64,000 nt of DNA from Apostichopus japonicus (lineage: Eukaryota; Echinodermata; Holothuroidea; Aspidochirotida; Stichopodidae). The stretch is from contig NC_092573.1 in the NCBI RefSeq assembly GCF_037975245.1, positions 11,161,501-11,225,500 on the forward strand, written 5' to 3'. Under the pieces are notes generated by a model. It did not search any database. It had not been told where the DNA came from and saw only the letters and a list, made by a program, of their open reading frames with translations. This document shows, in pieces, positions 1 to 15,100 of this stretch. Numbering within the stretch: position 1 is the first letter of the stretch; each line of letters opens with the position of its first letter. Position numbers and translations under genes: made by a program.

Positions 1-3000
1 AAGAGCAGATTTTGAGTGAAACTTGTCCAGTTTGTTGATCACAGACAGGTTCATAAACTGTCACTGATTTTATGTACCAGCTTTTACACATTCTGCCACT
101 GTAGTGGTAACAAGAGTTACAGGTATAGTTCAGCTGTAACTATATGTACTGTATGTACTGCCATGCACAATACATCCGTCATACGTAACTTGGTGTCAGA
201 AAATATCAGGGACCGATTGTTGTCCTTCTTCTACCCCTTGACATAACGGAGATTATTTCTTCACTTATTATCATTATGACTAAATTTCGTGATTTAGATT
301 TCATTGCCGGCAAACTATGACTAGCTGTGTCAGTTACACAATTCCGAAACATAACACCGATGGCATGGCAGGATAAAGTAATAGACTGATGCTGGCAGAC
401 TCTAACCATATATGTTATGTGAGCTAATATGCTGTATACGTTAGACAGGGAAACCTGTCAGCCTTGCAGGATCTTACTGTACCCATATGAGATACAGATT
501 ATTAATACTGACCAGGTCTAGAAATGTTTGCAGGTTTCCAAAATATGCAAAGTTTACCGCCCCGATAATCGAGATTAGGCTTGATTCTCCAACCTTTTAG
601 ACAATCTCTAGCCGGGCTGAGCTAAATGAGTATTTGAAGAGACTATTTCATCTCAAAACTATTTACTTTTTCATCCCAGCTACTTTTTTTATCAGATCAG
701 ATGATGATTTAGCCTGAGGCTGAAACTTTGTTCAGCAACCTCTCCAAGTTTGACCACTTTGCCACAGTTTATAGTGATGTGTGCATTTGAAAACTATTAA
801 TTTTCAAAGAATGGAACTTCGATTAGGCGGCTTATCTGACGAGCCATGAAAATTGAAGATCATACTTCATGAGTACAGTACGAAGATAATACTTCATGAG
901 TACAGTACAAAGATCATACTTCATGAGTAAAGTACGAAGATCATACTTCATGAGTACAGTAGTAAGATCATACTTCATGAGTACAGTAGGAAGATCATAC
1001 TTCATGAGTACAGTACGATGATCATACTTCATAAGAACAGTACACATCAATTGACATTCAATGATGAGTGACATGACAAACTACACTGTAGATACTACGT
1101 GTACCTCTGTAGAGCTAAATACTGTACCACTGTACATATCCAGATCATCAAGATTATTTAAAATAGTCATACTTTGAAGGCACTGGCTTTCTAACTTACT
1201 GTCACTGTTCAATCAACATTTACATGACTTCAATACCATGCATGCAGTGTCAAAGCTCCATGTGGCCTTGATATCTTCATGTTCTTGAGTTTCAATACTA
1301 TTATTTACTGTACATGCCAATATTATTGATTCTTACATATGTATCTTTCTGATGAATACACTGTCTATACATGTCAGTTACACACTACTCTATAGTATAA
1401 AGGTGACGATATTGCATGTGCTTGAATAATATCATGTTGAACAAGTTCACTGTTTTGTCATGAAAAAAGAGAAAAAAAGCACTCAACAAAACATTTTGCC
1501 CTTGAGCTATATAGCGATATATACAGTAAAAATATGAACTTAATAAATACTGAGTTAACAGCAGAAGGGAAATGTACTTTCTTGACATCAAAATACGGGT
1601 TAGGTTTATGATAACAAAGAATTTGGGGGATTTTTTTTTTTTTCTTTTGGCGAATCGGTTAATATCATAATTCATTCGAATGCATAAATGATATGAAAAT
1701 TTTTTGGTGAAGAAATAAAAATTATTAAAAAGAGCAACAGGAATAAAAAAAATGTGACATAGTTCTCTTTCCTTGGGTCAGAAAATGTCATGGCTGTATT
1801 CATAATTTTATATTGGGTTTCTAGTGCAAGACCTGTGTGTTATTCTACACTCATGTTGGGTACAGCGCAGTCATGTACAAATTCACTTTCTTTCGGACAC
1901 TTTTAGACATTTAGACAGCGTAGAGCTAAGATAAGATCAAAGTTAGTAAGGTGACCAGGTGACTCTCAATATAACGTACTGTCAGAGTGCTATCAATATT
2001 GTTACTAGGATTTTACAAATTGCAACTCCATTACATAGCTTCGATGAAAATGGTATGGGCTATGAATTTCACAATAACAGGAAATGAAGCTTTGTCTGAG
2101 TAAACATTCCAAAATCAAACATTTACAGACATGAAAATCACTTTATCATGACTGATCAAAGACAGGCAGTTTGCGAACCTTTAAAGTGATGATCAGTCAC
2201 CATGGCGACAACAACAAAATGAAATACTAATTCCACATCCATGGCAATCGAGGAGAGCACCTCATTATTGACATTTTCACTTCTTTCATATATACATTAT
2301 GGTGTTAAAAGAGCTGTATCGCACAGCCGTGAAAGGAACACAAAGAGACAAAGTGTTTTAATGATATATTGCATCGGTAAATAATAAAATAAATAAATCC
2401 TCTCAAGATTAGTGTAACGTTAACGTTAACGTCTACTCAAAGGATAGTCGAGGTGAAAATTTACTTTTCGCTGATGGAAAACAAACATATTCTAAAGGGT
2501 CTTGGTTAAATTTGCATTCAATTCTTAGAACTTCTTACCTATTATATTCTAGATTATGACAACATTTGAATGTTGCCATGTTTTTGTACCAAAAGTGAGC
2601 TCGAGGCAAACAAGTGCACATGACATCTTGCAAACATGCATGTACAAATAAACTGGTTTTATTTATTTTTTCATTAATATGTACATCCAAATTAAAATTG
2701 GGAAGCATCACCTTCATATAGTATGAAAAAGTCATGACTACTGGGATATTGATCAATTCACGTGCCGTACTGTACTCAATAAAGTAAATTTACAGCTCTC
2801 TACAATACATAGTCAAATCAATAAAATGAACAAATAAAAGGAAAACAACATTTTGCTGTCATTGTGCAACCATGAATTCACATAATTTCAACTGTCATTA
2901 TCTCAAAATGCAATTTCAAAAATTGCACGCTAATTTCAGGATGACAAGGATGATAGCATGATAAGTGTGTAAATTGAAGTTAGTAAAAATAAATTAAAAA

Positions 3001-3034
3001 TTTTCTGGAAAACCTTTTAAAACCTCAGACTAAC
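1..3034. other. No recognisable exon; probably GBA2 intron 3
   Basis: AT-rich sequence with a 27-bp minisatellite (858-1046) and a T-run near 1628. No reading frame resembling the next part of GBA2 was found on the minus strand. The short frames present have no family features. Confidence 0.5.
858..1046. repeat. 27-bp minisatellite, seven units
   Basis: Seven consecutive 27-bp units of the form GATCATACTTCATGAGTACA plus GTACGAA. Central units differ by one to three bases and the outer units are most diverged. Because 27 is divisible by 3, a repetitive frame stays open on the minus strand; that frame is a by-product of the repeat. Confidence 0.92.
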
Positions 3035-3150
3035 CTGGTTTACTTCCACAGTTTTGTAGGTGTATATACCTGGTGTGAGAGACCATCTTGAAAAGTCTCC
3101 CTTCCAGCCTCTGTTTATAGTTCCAGCACCAATCCCTCCTATTGGAACAC
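3035..3150 (-). CDS. GBA2: GBA2 coding exon 3
   Basis: This 116-nt exon has acceptor GCACAACAG and donor CAG|GTTAGT. It encodes 2 nt plus 38 codons: [20 protein letters not shown], then [18 protein letters not shown]. The PIGGIGxGT, RGWKGDF and RW.L.PG motifs are hallmark residues of the beta-glucosidase 2 N-terminal domain (family knowledge). It is the most diagnostic exon of the gene. No further downstream exon was recognised between 1 and 3034. Confidence 0.9.
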
Positions 3151-6100
3151 CTGTTGTGCAAAAAAAAAAAAAACAAGAAAAGGTTTAACAACACCTTTAT
3201 GAAATCATGTATATAACATTAAAGCCATAAGGCAAATTTTAAAAAATCAAATAAATATGCTCCGAAGCCTATGTTGCTATGTACTGTACATATATACATA
3301 CCAACAAACTTGCACATTAAACAGTACACAATGAAAGCATACTGTACACAAATGATAGTCAAGTTATAAAGTAAAGGGCACATAGTCCAGAGGTAAATTT
3401 ATTTTTGACTAATGAAAGAGGAACATACTCTTAAGCATCAAGGTGAAATTCAATTCTCACGTTTTTTTTTAGATCTATACAGTAAGTACTACAATTGCTG
3501 CAGTTGTCACAGCATGTACTGTTGATCTCCACGCAAGCAGGGTTAGAATTACAGTTACGTATATTAATAAACCCAAATACTTAGTTGGCTGACTTTGTTT
3601 CTGGAACGACACAAACGCTAATCGTCCAAGGTTAATGTGATGTACTGCATGGAACGGCAAATGTTGTATGATTTAGTAATTTATCGATGGGGCGTGGTGG
3701 TGAATAGTGTACTAGTACTTATAGATACAATGTATGCAGGTAGTACTTTCACTGACTTTACTGTCCATACTGAAACTATCAACAGTATCTGAAACAATAC
3801 AGTACTGTAGGTGTACACAGTTTATCTGTATAGTGTCTACTAGACATTAGTAAGGCTCTGAAACAATCTCCCCATCCCTTATCCCTCTCCTCTCCTCTCA
3901 ACCCACCTCCCCCGCCCCCCCCCCCCCTCCCAACCCTCACTTCCCTACAACACTCCTGTGCCCATGCACGATCAAACCAAGCAGTTTCCATAACAACTGC
4001 CTGATCAAACACTGTGCATTGCATCACATTCATTATGTTATTATGTAGTATACATATCAGTAAGTATGCAGTGCAGTGCTGTGGTGGTAGTGATCAAAGT
4101 TACAGACTTTACGAGTGTTTGTGGTCGCAGGTGCAAATGGATGGGCATTGATTACACGTCCTTCTACCAAACTAATTAACCAACCATCTGGTCATTCACT
4201 CTGGATTTTCATGGATATTCAATATACTGTACTGTACTTAACTCTTTATCTTCATTCAAAGTTGAGCAATCGTTACCATGTACAGTATCCATTTACTAAA
4301 ACAATTTACTATATTACAACTCAAACTTGAAACCTGTATTTACAGTTTGAATGAATAAGTTAGGAACACTGTAGGAGGTCATTAGCCTTTGTCTTAAAAT
4401 TCTATCACATACAAAACTTTAAGTACTGTAAACATGATTATGGTCCCAAAGCTATGGTAGATTGAGTGGGACAGACATCTAAATCTGATGATACTGTGCA
4501 ATAAGACATGCATACAAAAGTATGATTTACTGCATGCTTATTATACAATCCCCCCCTCTCCCCACCCCCAAACTTTTTTATTATTATTTGAGGTCAAAAT
4601 ATGTCTTCAAGACTTTAATATGATTCATCAAGGTTTTGTTTTAAAGACATCTCAAGCTTCTTGAAATTCATGATTCAGGTACCAAAAGCTAGTTTGATTC
4701 TATCCAAGGAAATTTCCAAAGTTTATTAAAATAATAACTTTAGTACTATATATATTATTATATTTAAGGCTTGTTTGACTTCATACAGAAAACATCATTG
4801 ATCACTCTGCCAGACAACAATATTTAACTTGGAAACAATCCCTTTCATTTCTTTATTTCCATTTCAACTACATTTTTAACCATCAGCTGATTCAACACTG
4901 ATTTACAACGGATGCAAAAGGAACAACTTTTACATTATTTCCTCTCCCTCTTCAAATGGATTAGCATTCCTCTCAACAGCTGTATCAACTATAGAATCCC
5001 AGTCCAAAGCTGGCAAAGTGTGATGTTGACGATGACGCATGATTATGCTAATGATGATGAGGTAATCTACTCTAAGTATGTACTGTAAATATAGACTATC
5101 TATGCAAGGTGCAGGTCACAGAAAACCAGTGTAGTATCGACCCCCACTTGTATAACAGAGAGCATTTAACCATTATCTCCCCTTCCCCTTACCCTAGGTT
5201 AACCTTTATAATCTCTTAGCGAGCAGCACAGACAGGAAGTCCTCCTACTGTACATCACACTTCCCAGAAAGATTGCTAATAGTTTCCATTTACAAGCCAA
5301 CAATAAACATGATAACATACTTTTCTAACCTCTAAACCTGTAGTAGCCGTGCTTAGCATGTTTCTCTCAAGCTCACTTTCTCCTGACACACTCACTGTAC
5401 TCAGTAGATATCTAGCCAGTTGAAGATCTAATATACCATTTAATTCAACTACTTTGTTCAGGTCTTTAATTCTTGGTCACATACAGCTGGGACAATTGTA
5501 CTGTACAGTTAGATATCAATAGTGCACTATACTTGTGTTGTACTGAGATATCCTTTGTACATACAGTTTACATATTACCTGATACTGTTTAAAATTACAT
5601 TAAATTGAAAATTTATATCTAATTTGTTGTCCCTAACTAATAACTAAATAAACAGTGTAACTTTGGTAACAGTAAAAGTCAGCACTAAATGTAATAGATT
5701 ATAGGCCACTGTTTATGGGTACTATAGTGATACTGTTCACACAATGAGATAAGTAAGTGACAAGTAATTGTTCCAATTATCTCTTTAGGGTTTTGAAAAT
5801 CAACTTTGAAAGCACTAAAGGTAAAAAAAAAAAAAGATGATAACACTAGATAGCAACAGAAAAACAACTAGATATTGTATCTAAGGAGGATGGTTAATTT
5901 TTATGTTAATTATTAAACAGATCATGTACAGTATGCTCCATCAAAGATGATAATGGGAATAACTTGTGTACCCTTTTAAAAAGAGAATCGGATATAATTT
6001 GAATATAATTTGATGGGATATCATCGTACCGTAGATGGGTTTATGTTGCAAAGGCCTAACTGCATTGATGAATGGTCTTCGTCCTTGTCTCCTCAGCCTT

Positions 6101-9100
6101 CGAAATAGCAGAAGAAACCTGCAGAGAAAAAAAAATGAGAGTATAATTAATATTCATTCATAAAAATATTGATACCACCAGATGTAATGATTTACATACT
6201 ATAAAATACAATGTTATAATAATGTACAGATTTGAATTGAGCCACAACTATGTCCAGGACTGTTTTTTGCACTTTATTTTAAAGTTTGTCTAAATCCACT
6301 GAAGTGTTCATCAACCATTTAACCAACAGTCCCATTCTTGATCCAGTACCCACAAAGATTTAGAACAATTGGTCAACCAATCACAGAATGCTTCAATTAA
6401 TTGTTACATCGTTCAACATTTCATAGGCATCACAGAGGTAGGGGCATGCAGACTGTTTGTCTGTACTGTACATGCCTAGATACACTGTAACCATTCTATC
6501 AAGCAGCATATATATTGCAAGTCTGTATGTCTCTATAGATACCGCAAATTTATGGCACTGTTAGGTCTGCAAGATAATTTTGAGCAAAAATCAATGAAGG
6601 CCATTTTCGACAAAAGTATCAAGTACAGTGTAATACTATAGGTGTTATAAACTGAGGCCAAGCATAGTGTATGTATGCATAGTTCTGCAATTATGTAACA
6701 ATAATTTATTTACTGTACTGTAGGTTTCAGTATTAGACTAATACAATATTAGTTTCAGTTCATTTCTCCACATAACCTTAGTGAGGTATAAGAAACATTT
6801 ACAATTAACATTTTAATAACAATCCAGAGATTAACAATACGACAAATAACATATAACTGATAGCCATAGGGAGTAAAAAGAAAAGAGAAAAGAATGACAC
6901 AATTAGTTCTTGCAACGATTTGTGCTGAATAGTAGTTTGAGAGGAGAGAGAAAAGGGGGGGGGGGAGGAAGACTTTGGAAAAGACTAAAATTGAATCATA
7001 TGGAACCAGAGACTGTTAAGAGAAAGAAACTTCCTTAAGAGACAAAAGTTTACTACAAAATTTACTTAGATTTACAAGGATATTTTTACCCGATGACTGA
7101 AACAAATGCTTCAATCTAAAATAGAACTGGGCCTTTTCCTAGAATATGGTTTCAAGAACTCAATCCTATTGGCTGAAAAGTCAGGACATTCAAAAATGTA
7201 ATGTAGGTACTATATAGTTCCATTCTGAATTTAATGAACTTTATGTAATAACAAAGGAGATTAATTAAGTAAATGAACTTGAAATACGGACTAGCTACTG
7301 TATAGGGTACTAAAAAATATGACCACAGTAGATTACCGGGTAAAAATACTACTTAGTTTGTACACATTATACCTTACATTTTACAGCTTGAGTAAATTGC
7401 AGAGCAATATACAACATCTAGACATAGCTGAACGTGTTCACCTGAGGTTTGCTGTACAGTAGGAAGTACCACTGTAAGTGTTAGGCTATCTGCCTATACT
7501 TTGTGTTCACAATGTACAGTAGTATAGATTACTGGGGTTAGTCTGTGGAACTCAACTTATAGTATATATCCATGTGTGTGTGTGTCATGGTACATGTATT
7601 TATTCAGGCAGATTAATACTGGCAAATGTGCAGAGCATTTGTTAAGTACAGTATTTCCTTCTGTTCTGGATAAAAGCTACGTAGCTACGGCAACGATAGC
7701 TAATTAACAGTACAATATACCAGACGTTACCACAGGTACATAGCAGTTCGAGTTGCATAGATCTAACAAAGGAAGAAGATGCATTTAAGGGTTGCATATA
7801 TGAAGAAGGTAAAGTGAACGCAATGTGAACACCCCCAACCAATCATCTAATATTGCCCATTAACTATACCTGCCAATTCAACGTACGCTTCATTTAGTAA
7901 AAAAAATCCTTTTAAGTATCGATTTCCCTTTCTCTGTCAATAATGGAATCATATTTCATTTCTTTCCTTAAAAAAATTATGAATATTTATTGGAGAGGGA
8001 AAAAAACTAATATTGTACATGTATGATACAGAACTAGTTAATTTACAAATGAAAAGAAACCACCTTACATGCAAGAATCAATTTCAAATGAGTTCACCAA
8101 GGAAATGTAGATTTAAGGTTGCACAGGTCTACAGTACAGTAAGCACAGTTTACAATACTGTAGGGGCATGTACAGTAACATGCACAACAAAGTATGCATG
8201 TACACTGGCTCACTGGACACTAAAATACAAAGCCTATAATCAGGATAATATTTAAAGTTGAAGGTTGACAGTCTTGTTTGAGGCCAAGGCCCCCCCCCCC
8301 CCCCTCCTCCTCTAACTACTGTACTATACAACTTAATCCCTGGTGATTGGTAACTTCTCCAACCTCACACCTTAGTGTGCACAATTCAAACAATCCTAGG
8401 ACACTGCAACTAGTGCACCACATCTATGTCCCCTGGGGGACTTCCCATGGGGTACAATCACAAAACCTGCAGACACAACTACTGTATACATACATAAGTT
8501 ACCTTCCTAAGTTCCCATTTATAAACCTGGGTGAAGAGAGTCAATGAAGCTTTAAGTGCCTCGCCCAAGGACACAACGTACAATTCATGATCTGGTCAGG
8601 ACTGGAACCTGCAAACCTTAGATCACAAGTCCAATGCCTTAAACCACTAGACCTCAATGCTCTCCATACTTAACACAGTTTTGTAACTGCACATGTTTGT
8701 AAATTAAGTCTTCAAATTGGTTTTACGGTTTGTTGATTGGAATGTAGGTCAGCCTGTATGAAATTGAGGGATTCAAGCAGCTGATTCACCGTCAACAACA
8801 ACTGGTCCCAACTTCTTTCCTTTAAACTCCACTTGGTAGATTATTAGTTTTTTTGCCAAGCATGTAGTTTAGCACAAAGATTTTCCAATTCAATCTCACA
8901 CACTCTTCTTTTCCCCCCACCCCTTGCCCACTCCCCCCCCCCTTCAAATTGACGGAGGTCATTCGACTTTTAGACCATGGTTCATTCATTCAGAAATCCT
9001 GGAACAAATAGAAACCAACACCATTTGGTTTAATTCAATGAGGAGAGGGGAACTTTCAAAATTTGAACAATTACCAAAACCTCACACCCATTCAGTGACC

Positions 9101-12100
9101 GTTATATTTATTGCCAACACCTTCATCACAAGTACCGCAACCAATAGATATGCCTGTCCATTGTACTTGGGGAACAAATTAATTAATCTATCTAGCCCTC
9201 TCAAAAGCAAATAATTAAGGATTATCAATCATTTATGTTTGTCATCATAATCTTGGGTTTGCTCGACAAATAAGTACCCAAAAAGTAAGAAAGTCAACAA
9301 GTGATCAATATTTTCTGTGGTTTTAATTTACTGTAGCTCAGCAGTTTTGCTTGGCCACCAAATAAAGCTGGTAAATGCTGTTACTTATTAAACTTAAACA
9401 GGCAACTGTATTTACCTGCACTTGGTAAATATCTTCGCAGTCCACAGCTATATACATGTTCATTGTATATGTGTATTACTACTTAGTATGCCAATGTTAT
9501 GTACTAAAACAATGCAGAGAGAGAGAGAGAGATATGGATAGAGAGCCATTTTGATACACCTGCACACTGTAGAATATTAGTAAGTGATAAAAGTGAGTGA
9601 GTAAGTAAGTGATGTAAAATGTAAACACTACATTATTCCAATAAAATAAATAAAATTATATCACTTGACAGTTGTGAAAAGAAATTTGAACTTGTAAAGA
9701 ATATATACTTGATGGTAATGCCTTTCTTTCATTATTGGCTCAAGGTATTTATATAAGAGCTTATATAAAAAATGCAATAGAGGTCTGTTGACCAAAGTTA
9801 TCTAAAGAATGTCCATGACATAGAGAAGTTAATTCCAGACAATTATACCAGGAAAGAGCTTCCTGTGGGCAAGACCTCGTTTCCTGATCAAATAGCAAAG
9901 CAGACCAAAATGTTTAACAGGTCTAGATCTTACAGAAACTGATGTTGGTGGTTGGTCTATTTTTAGTGCATAATTTGTAAAAGAACCACTGCGTTGTTTC
10001 TATTCAATCTTTCAATGCAGTACTCTACAATGACTGGACGATCAAGCATAATAGTTAGTACAGTACCTAAAGGACTTGACTTGTACTGCATGTATCTCAC
10101 GGGCTGGTAGAAACATTATTATTGACTGCAAAGACATTTGAGTAGACAGAGGAGCTGAGAGTACTTGCACAGACTATACTTGAAGAGACAAGTTTTTGTA
10201 GCCTAGAGTAACTTACATTCACAGCAACAACAACAAGCATACGGCCTTGTAGTTTTGTCTAGTTCAGTAACTGATAATAATAACAATAATACAAAATTTA
10301 TATAGCAAGTAGCAACCGAATCAGTAAACACTTGCTCTAAAGCGCTTTACAACGAGAATAAATTACTGAACAAAAGAGACTTAATGGGATAGATCCGAAA
10401 TAAATACGATTTAACTTTACGTCCAAATTTAGTTAAAGAGTTTGCGTCTCTAATGTTTTATGGTACAGAGGTCCACAGGTTTGCATCGGCCACACTGACA
10501 CCCTGGTTCGCCATAATACTTTCTACGACTTACAGGTACTGTACATTGAGCAGGGATTTGTGGGAGGATCTAAGATTGAGTTTAGGGCAATGGGTTATTC
10601 CATGTCAAATGACCAAATTTTAGAATATGTTGTAAATTTGACCTCTTTTAAAACTTACCAAATTTATTGTATGTTTGGAACACCATGAAATAAGCATATT
10701 CTGAAAATTTCAGTTGCATTGCTTCAAAATTAGGCTGATTTATGACCCTTTTTTCCGCCACTGTGGCGTTTTGTTGATTTTTGAGGTCTGATTTCTCATG
10801 ATCAATTAAACATCCTATTACCTTTCTATTACAGAAGCCTATAGACTCTATCCCATACAATAAAAATTACAAAATACAGGCTATAAAACCATTGTCTTGT
10901 GGAGTAAAAGGTAAACTTAAAAATGCCAAAGTATCCAATTTTATAAACGTCAAAGGAATATGTGTAAATGAAATCGGACACTGTCAAATAATTTCTCACA
11001 ACTCTGATGATCGCAATTTTAAGCAATCGACTGATAATATCACAAGGATCTGTTAGGTTAATTGAGAATGTGTAAAAGTAAGTTGGCCTGACGTTTCGAT
11101 CCTAGCAGGATCTTCTTCAGCTCGGCTAAAAAAAAAATTTTTTAAAAAGAAGGTTAATTGAGAAGGAGACTGACAGTATGTTGTTTGAGCATTGTTTGGT
11201 ATGGTAAGTGGTTCAACGTGATTAAAATTCAAATTTAATGTAAAATAAATACAGTGTAAATTCTGTATTACTGAGAATCAACTAAATGCACTGTAGACTC
11301 ATTTTTGAAAGTTACCTGGGCCCAGTATCTGTCTTTTAAAACTGTTGCCATCTTAAATTTGTCTAGTAGTGTACTTCACATTTCCCGAGCATATATCTAC
11401 GGACACTGCACAATTGCTTCCTCAGGACTTGTGAATGTAAAGATGGCAAATAAAGTGCTTATAATTGCAGTCATTTTGCATGAATTTGGCAGAACTTTGC
11501 TATGGGCTGGCCTAGTACAGTAGGTACTATTCCATACTGTACATGTACTGTAAGTCAAGTTTAATAGCGCTGTTCACGCTTGAAAGTAAATACTTATGGG
11601 AGGGTGCTATGAGGGAAGAGGTATGTTGCTCTTGAATTCTTTCATGATGCATCAAATTGGTCGCAGTTTTGGGTTACTAGTCGACATAACATTTGAAGAG
11701 ACAGATAACTGTACCGTACGCTTTACAGGCATGTATGTTGTAGATGTTCATGTGCACTGTCTACACACAACATGTTGTACAGTATACAGTAACGTTCCAA
11801 TATATCAGAAAATTAATGCAAATGTATACAGACCAGTCTGCAGGGGTATTGAAAGTGGCAGAGCGGGTAGGCCCGGTGGGTGTAGGGGTGGGTGTATTTA
11901 GTGGTATCTCAGTAATAAGGAAGATGTATGTAATAAAGCAGTGTTTCACAACATTTGATACCTATCAGGTCTTGGTTGTAGTCATCAATTTGAAATTTGT
12001 AGTACCGTGGCTCAATTTAATACCAGTTTGGGTATCTAAATATTATCATTCTTTGTACATGCAGGCATCCGGTCCTTAAATTAAATAGTGGAATACACAC

Positions 12101-15100
12101 ATATGCAAACCATGTCAGCAAATGAAGCCTTCCTTGTGCAATTGGTGGTTTAACAGAAAAGTCAACATTTGGGAATTAAGTCACCATGAATGAAACAATT
12201 TTGGGCAAACTGTGTTTGTAATGATAGAATTAACAGTACAGTAAAGATCAGAAGGAATAAAAAGTGAGAAAATTGGGGTTGGGGTTGAAACCTTCACTGT
12301 GGGGTAAAACTACACTGTAGCACTACTCAAATGTAACAGAACTTCATTTAGGCTGCCCAGTGTAAACTGTATCAAACCATAAAACATTTTCAAACTTTTA
12401 AAAACAATATCAAAATTTAGCACTAAGAGTCTGATATATCATGTAGTAGTGCTATGCACAAGTTGCCTGTACAGTAAAAGTAAAACAGACACTTCTTCAA
12501 CTGTAGTTACTGTCACTGTTTACCATTTGATCACAAGAGCAGCACTTGGTAAACAATGTCTGGAATTCTCTCAAAGTGGTAAAATGTACATCTGCAATTT
12601 TGAAGTACTTTCAGCTTTGACAGAACTGGCACTTTCGTTTCATGAAAACATACATGTACTGTATCATGGAATGCAACAGTACTATGGGACAACAAATACT
12701 AACTTTTAGTTCTAATCAGTAAAAGGTAATGTACAATACTGTACACAGTGGGGTAACAATGCCTCCACCCCCCCCCCCCCCCCCCAATGCAATAAGAGTC
12801 AGCCCCTACTATACCCAACAAAAAGCAATTGCCAGAAAATAAATTATATTTAGAATATTGGTCATGCTTGCCCACCCTAGGAAAGGTGAAAGAGACACAG
12901 ATGGACAGCCAGTTTTAAATTGGACAAACGAGCAATGAATATAGAGTAAACAATGGCACAACAAAGGATGGTAGGAGGTAAGATGAAAGGAAAGAGTGAT
13001 GAGAGGATTAAGGTCTTAGTGGAGATAAACTTTAAGGGATGTAACAATGGGAGGTATATGCAGGTGGAAGGGAAGGAAAGGGAATAAGGAAGAAACTCTA
13101 TGAATGTGGATTGACTAGATAGAGAGGATGGGGGATGGAAGGGGCAGGGAGACTGGAGGATAGGAGGAAGGGGAAGGGCACAGGAGAATGGAAAGAGGGG
13201 GAGGAGGAGGGATTTTCCTTCAACAGTCCTGTGCTAGTGCTGAACAGTATGATATACTGTATCTACACTAGATCTGACAGTTGTTATTCTGAATATCAAA
13301 ATAAAATTAAACTGTTAGCAAACTGCTTATCCACTAGAGAGCCTGTGTAATAGAATGTGTTTAAAAGTAAGTTGGTCTGACGTTTCGATCCTAGCAGGAT
13401 CTTCTTCAGCTCAGGCTAAATTGAAGAAGAAAGAAGGGGAGGAGGAGGAGGAGGGATTTTCCTTCAACAGTCAGGTGCTAGTGCTGAACAGTATGATAGC
13501 CTCTGAAGAAGATCCTGCTAGGATCGAAATGTCAGGCCAACTTACTTTTACACAGTTGTTTTTCTGAACAGCAATTCCCTAGTCAGATTATGACAATTTG
13601 AGCTTATTCAGTATAACACTTAGCTTTTACAGGTCATTGATATGGTTTCAGAATTTCTTGTTAGATTTTTTTTTTTTTCTTTTCACAAGTAGTTAAAGTA
13701 TCAATGCAACATTTCCTGGGAGTTCGCCTTGATACTAGTAAACTTTTGTCGCGGTGTGTGTAAATGCTTTCGGGTCGGCATTTTAACACCTGATACGTTT
13801 ATTTGTTAACTCACACCGTAGTAAAATTACCATTACAGTATAAATTGTATGCGTTATACTGTATACTCCTAACATAATAACTGGTGGAAGCTCACGGTGC
13901 AAAGATAAACCGACAGCTGGTTAATGCAGCTGCATTGCACAGATTGTGATATACAGTATACTAGTCCGGTGGGACTGAGGGTCAAACACACGTGCGTCGG
14001 GCACATATATAATCATCACTACTGTACATTTTCCAGACTATTAACACCTTATAAAGAAACACCTCAAAGATTTCATCGCTCACAACATAATCTTAATTGG
14101 AGGAAATGATTCGTTATCCTCGTTAATTGATGCTGAGTTTTGTAGTAGCAGCTGTACAAAAAGGGGAGTAAAATGAGCCGGTAAGATTGATCATAATGAG
14201 CAGAGTACATCATATCATTGCTGATCATACATCCAGACAGTTGAAATTTGTTAAAGTTCTGTAAATGAGTATAGAGTGGATCAAAGCTACAGGGGGAGAA
14301 CCCTTAAATTCACCTCAGAATACAGAATTTAGTGAATAGATCTACGGCTATATAAACAGCAACTTACAGTACAATCAAGTATTGTCAAGTTGGTTTGAAA
14401 AGGTTTATACAATTTTCAAATTTTCAACACAAAAGGGACAATCAACCTTTTGCTGAACTGAACACTTACACAGTTATCAGGAATTGCTGTTCTGCAAACT
14501 GTAGGAAAACTTGAAAGAGTTCAACGGAAATTCCGCTTCTAATGTATACTTTTATATCTACAGTATAGTGCTATATACAGAAAAATGCAATACTGTACAC
14601 GCTTCAATAGGTTTTTACTTTCCAATAACATCCCTCACACTGTAACAAACGAGTCTTTGAAAGCCATTTGAAATTGAACACCTGAAAGCTTATTGTAAGG
14701 TCCTACAGTATCTGTACTGTGCAGATTATATACATATACATGTAAATTCTATACGTGTACAGTAGTTGTATGCCAGAAGAATCTTGACAACAAATTTAGG
14801 GGGGAAATACTTTATTGTACTTTTTCGTTAAATTCTCCCTTTTCATGAAACAAATGCACAGAAGATCAAGTCGCATGTAAACTGATTTTAAAAATGTTCT
14901 GTAATTGGCTGGAATAGACAGATAGTAGAACTGCCCAAAATAAAGACATTTGGACTACTTTAATACAGAAAGTATCATGTTTTGGGCGTGAAACGAAAAT
15001 GAACAATTTCCACAGTTGCAGTTCTCCTCGGACTACAAAGCTGTGTCTGTGCTCGTGCACACAGTATATTACTGTACAACACAGGAAACAAACAGCTATG

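Noticed and set aside
858-1046. CRISPR array
   Set aside because: Contiguous 27-bp units without unique spacers, in a eukaryotic genome.
832-1074. Repetitive VLMKYDLRT frame
   Set aside because: By-product of the 27-bp minisatellite.
11744-12079. 111-codon plus-strand frame
   Set aside because: No motif, no splice context, and an overlapping frame of similar length; lies within GBA2 intron 1.
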